This document shows positions 53,370-55,575 of a stretch of DNA of 55,575 nucleotides, in pieces. Position numbers and translations under genes: made by a program. Source of the stretch: Chloroflexota bacterium. GTDB taxonomy: Bacteria; Chloroflexota; Anaerolineae; Promineifilales; Promineifilaceae. Below the pieces are notes generated by a model that had not been told where the DNA came from, searched no databases, and was given only the letters and a program-made list of their open reading frames with translations. The DNA lies in assembly GCA_018004935.1 (NCBI GenBank), contig JAGNBF010000033.1, positions 1 to 55,575 on the forward strand, written 5' to 3'. How positions within the stretch are numbered: the stretch's first letter is position 1; each line of letters starts with the position of its first letter.

Positions 53370-55469
53370 TCAGGGTTGTTCCAGAAAAGGTAAAAAAATC
53401 CTGAGTGGGGGGTCACTGTAGCGAAGTTTGAGGATAAACAGGTCATAATCCCCATTGAGTGTGGTGTCATAAGCTCCGGCCGTCACAGGAAAATCGGTAG
53501 AGCGTGTACTCCCGGCCAATACCAGCGTCCCCGGTTCGGCCCATTGCAGAACATTGGCTTCCTCTTCGTTGATACCGCCGATAAACGTGCCATAAGTAAG
53601 GGTGGTCGCGGCCGCGTTCAGCACTGTCACAAACCCATCCCGTATGCCCCCTAACGTGTCATCAAAAGCATCTCCCGTCACCGGAAAATCCACCGAATCC
53701 GTCCGGCCTGTCACCCCTATATGGCCCTCAGTCGTCAGTGCCAGACCATACCCCCGATCCTCATTACTTCCCCCCAGAAACGTAGAAAAGACCAGGCTAT
53801 CCCCAGCCGGGGTCAGTTGGGTCACAAAGCCATCATAGTTGCCATCAGGGGTTGGATCATACACCCCTGGTGTCGTGGGGAAAGGCATCGGGCAGGGACA
53901 AAGGGTCGAACCTGTCACTGTTACCCGTCCATCTCCGTGCAAAACCAGATGGTTGGCCCGATCTTCATTACTCCCCCCCAAAAAAGTGCTATACACCAGA
54001 GCCGTGCCTGTAGGGTTCAACCGGGTGACAAAAGCATCAAATTCACCATTAAACGTTTCATCCATTGCGCCCTCAGTGGTGGGCCATTGCGTCGAATTGG
54101 TCCAGCCAGTAATCGTCGCCTGCCCCTCACTACTGGCAACAATGGCCTGCGCCTGCTCCTGAATTTCCCCCCCCACAAAGGTGCTGTAAATGATAGCCGT
54201 GCCACTGGGGTTCAATTTGGTGACAAAAACATCACGTAAGCCATTATGGGCGCGATCAAACGCTCCGGCAGTGGTGGGGTAATCATCTGACCAGGTCTGG
54301 CCTGTCAGATAAAAATTACCCTCGTTATCCTGAGCCATACTCCGTACCCCATCCAGATCAGACCCCCCCAGGAAGGTGCTATAGAGCAGGCTGGCCCCAT
54401 CGGCGGCCACTTTTAGGAAAAAAGCGTCGCCCCCGGCAAAAACAGTATCCAGTGCATCCGGCGTAACCGGGAAATCAAACGAACTGGCCTCACCGGCCAC
54501 GTAGGCTTCTCCGGCATCATTTACCAGGATGGCGTAGCCATAATCTGGCTGATTAAAGGCGGATGGGTTGATGTGAATGGCATAGATCAGGTCGGTGCCG
54601 GTGGCATTGAGTTTGGTCATGATGACATCAATACCATGTTCTGGCGACCAGCCCGGCCTGGTGGGGAAAAGGGGTGATTCGGTATTGCCGGTGCTGTATA
54701 CATTGCCTGCCGCATCTAGAACCGTGGCGCTAATATAATCGGGCAAGGTATCTTGCCCACCGATATAGGTGCCGAAGATAAGCGGAGAGCCGATCAGGGG
54801 TGTGTGGGGGGGGGCCGAGAATGGGCGGGTGAGGGTTTGGGTCACTGTTGTTTGGGTGGTTTTGATGTCCAGGGTAAGGGGGGTGAGGCTGGCAGGCAAG
54901 GGCCAGGTGAAAGGCTGAGGGGTGGTGGCGAAGAGGAGTTCGCGGCCGCGTACCCGCACCTCATCTACTCCTTCAACCCGCACGGTTATTCGGCCCACTG
55001 CTTCAGATCCCACCAACAGGGGAATCACCTGCCCCTTTTGCCCCACCAGGAGCAAATCTACCCCTGGGTACAATGCCCGTACCCGCACCCCACCCCAGAC
55101 AGGAACCCGTCCTACCCATTGGCTCGCATCGGTGCCCTGGAAGTAGGAGATCACAGCGGCCTGGGGCGCAAATGGCTCCAACCGGATAGGTATGTTCTGC
55201 CCCACAAAACTCAGACGGATGTTGTTTTGCCCCTGCCCGGGAACCTGTTGGGTGAGCCAGAGGGCGTCATCACTGAGCCACAACACCCCATCACGGGTGC
55301 TGGCCTGAAAACGGGCGGCTTCGGGCCATTGGCCCTGGTTTTCCAAAAAGAGAACGGACCCATCAGGAACAGGAATAAAGGGCGGGGGATCCGCGGCCGC
55401 GTGCTCTCCGCTTAACCCCATCAGCCATAACAATCCTAACAGACCCCAAACGTATAAACGGCTTGTCAT
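53370..55469 (-). CDS. Secreted SBBP-repeat beta-propeller protein
   Basis: 699 residues from the ATG at 55469 (MTSRLYVWGLLGLLWLMG), which has GGGGAG upstream; a signal peptide ends near HAAADPP. Residues about 30-230 form the N-terminal domain common in SBBP proteins (VLFLENQGQWPEAARFQAST). After that come about eight repeats such as LLYSTFLGGSDLDGVRSMAQ...GNFYLTGQTWSDDYPTTAGAF, each with an S.FLGG and a TG.T/S..FP motif, forming a propeller. It is probably surface-exposed; role unknown. Palindrome copies are at 53608, 54942 and 55393. Confidence 0.85.
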   Translation of the reverse strand: MTSRLYVWGLLGLLWLMGLSGEHAAADPPPFIPVPDGSVLFLENQGQWPEAARFQASTRDGVLWLSDDALWLTQQVPGQGQNNIRLSFVGQNIPIRLEPFAPQAAVISYFQGTDASQWVGRVPVWGGVRVRALYPGVDLLLVGQKGQVIPLLVGSEAVGRITVRVEGVDEVRVRGRELLFATTPQPFTWPLPASLTPLTLDIKTTQTTVTQTLTRPFSAPPHTPLIGSPLIFGTYIGGQDTLPDYISATVLDAAGNVYSTGNTESPLFPTRPGWSPEHGIDVIMTKLNATGTDLIYAIHINPSAFNQPDYGYAILVNDAGEAYVAGEASSFDFPVTPDALDTVFAGGDAFFLKVAADGASLLYSTFLGGSDLDGVRSMAQDNEGNFYLTGQTWSDDYPTTAGAFDRAHNGLRDVFVTKLNPSGTAIIYSTFVGGEIQEQAQAIVASSEGQATITGWTNSTQWPTTEGAMDETFNGEFDAFVTRLNPTGTALVYSTFLGGSNEDRANHLVLHGDGRVTVTGSTLCPCPMPFPTTPGVYDPTPDGNYDGFVTQLTPAGDSLVFSTFLGGSNEDRGYGLALTTEGHIGVTGRTDSVDFPVTGDAFDDTLGGIRDGFVTVLNAAATTLTYGTFIGGINEEEANVLQWAEPGTLVLAGSTRSTDFPVTAGAYDTTLNGDYDLFILKLRYSDPPLRIFLPFLEQP

Positions 55470-55575
55470 AAAATTCTCCCCTTTCCTCATCTAGGGTTAG
55501 GGTGAGGGCGGTACGGCTTACCCTCACCCCCGGCCCCTCTCCCCAAGCGGGAGAGGGGAGTTCGTTCCCTCTCCT
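55470..55575. other. Leader of SBBP gene with GC-rich inverted repeat
   Basis: CCCTCTCCCC...GGGAGAGGGG near 55535-55558 can form a hairpin. The rest is cut by the window edge. Confidence 0.4.

Larger units (their letters stand above)
1..55575. repeat. Highly iterated palindrome GCGGCCGC (~88 copies)
   Basis: Reading the + strand I count about 88 copies of the octamer GCGGCCGC. Examples start at 1, 294, 694, 774, 3011, 4496, 5077, 8536, 9081, 14219, 15848, 19397, 23415, 27570, 27589, 30067, 35386, 36432, 40124, 43194, 50302 and 50308 (overlapping), and 55393. Chance would give about one or two. Most are inside genes, read as Ala-Ala-Ala, Arg-Pro or Gly-Arg depending on frame, so the pressure is on DNA rather than protein. 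Copy-poor stretches are 781-3010, 10276-13280, 15901-18232 and 27951-30066. The cyanobacterial HIP1 (GCGATCGC) is the nearest known analogue. Confidence 0.95.

Overview
The window looks like chromosomal DNA of an uncultured or filamentous Chloroflexota bacterium (Anaerolineae/Caldilineae-like). This is inferred from protein flavour (dolichyl-phosphate-type GT2 and GT39 enzymes, DUF333 lipoprotein, SBBP propeller, TM-GAF hybrid kinases) and from many short dispersed repeats. No rRNA gene or other hard taxonomic marker is present. The most striking feature is scale-wide: the 8-bp palindrome GCGGCCGC occurs about 88 times by my hand count, roughly once per 630 bp, where one or two would be expected. 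It lies mostly inside genes and often encodes Ala-Ala-Ala. It resembles the cyanobacterial HIP1 palindrome but has a different sequence.

Layout. 1-5.3 kb: minus-strand BREX type 3-like defence genes (brxF with a degenerate P-loop, brxC/DUF6079, then a HEPN-like gene cut by the window edge). 6.0-22.6 kb: an island-like zone with many broken genes, namely a nuclease-like pair, a pRiA4b ORF-3-type gene with two in-frame stops, a frameshifted WD40 gene, transposase scraps, a chimeric sensor/phosphatase remnant, a truncated Fpg and a DfsB-like gene cut by a repeat. It also holds a probable stand-alone omega (HEARO) RNA with no IscB. This zone is bounded by a perfect 50-bp direct repeat of the tRNA-Asp 3' end plus its terminator (5959-6008 and 22580-22629), which looks like attachment-site scars.

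22.6-34.6 kb: tRNA-Asp(GTC), a deoxynucleoside kinase-MazG fusion, a SpoU methyltransferase, a tungstate transporter (tupABC) with a ModE-like operator, a zincin-like eCIS-type effector with a small partner, Lon protease, and a CinA-NMNAT fusion. 35-40.7 kb: trmD carrying a heptamer-repeat insertion, rfbD, a Uma2 nuclease-like protein, two GT2 glycosyltransferases and RNase HII. 40.7-48.3 kb: a minus-strand cheR-cheB-GAF protein-hybrid kinase-response regulator/kinase operon. 48.8-55.5 kb: a large GT39 membrane protein, a small MazG-like pyrophosphohydrolase, a small membrane protein and a secreted SBBP beta-propeller protein.

Intergenic spaces are crowded with at least five MITE-like families. 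One has conserved 10-bp terminal inverted repeats and target duplications but a different perfect hairpin in the centre of each copy. Runs of 7-bp tandem repeats also occur between genes and, in trmD, inside a gene.
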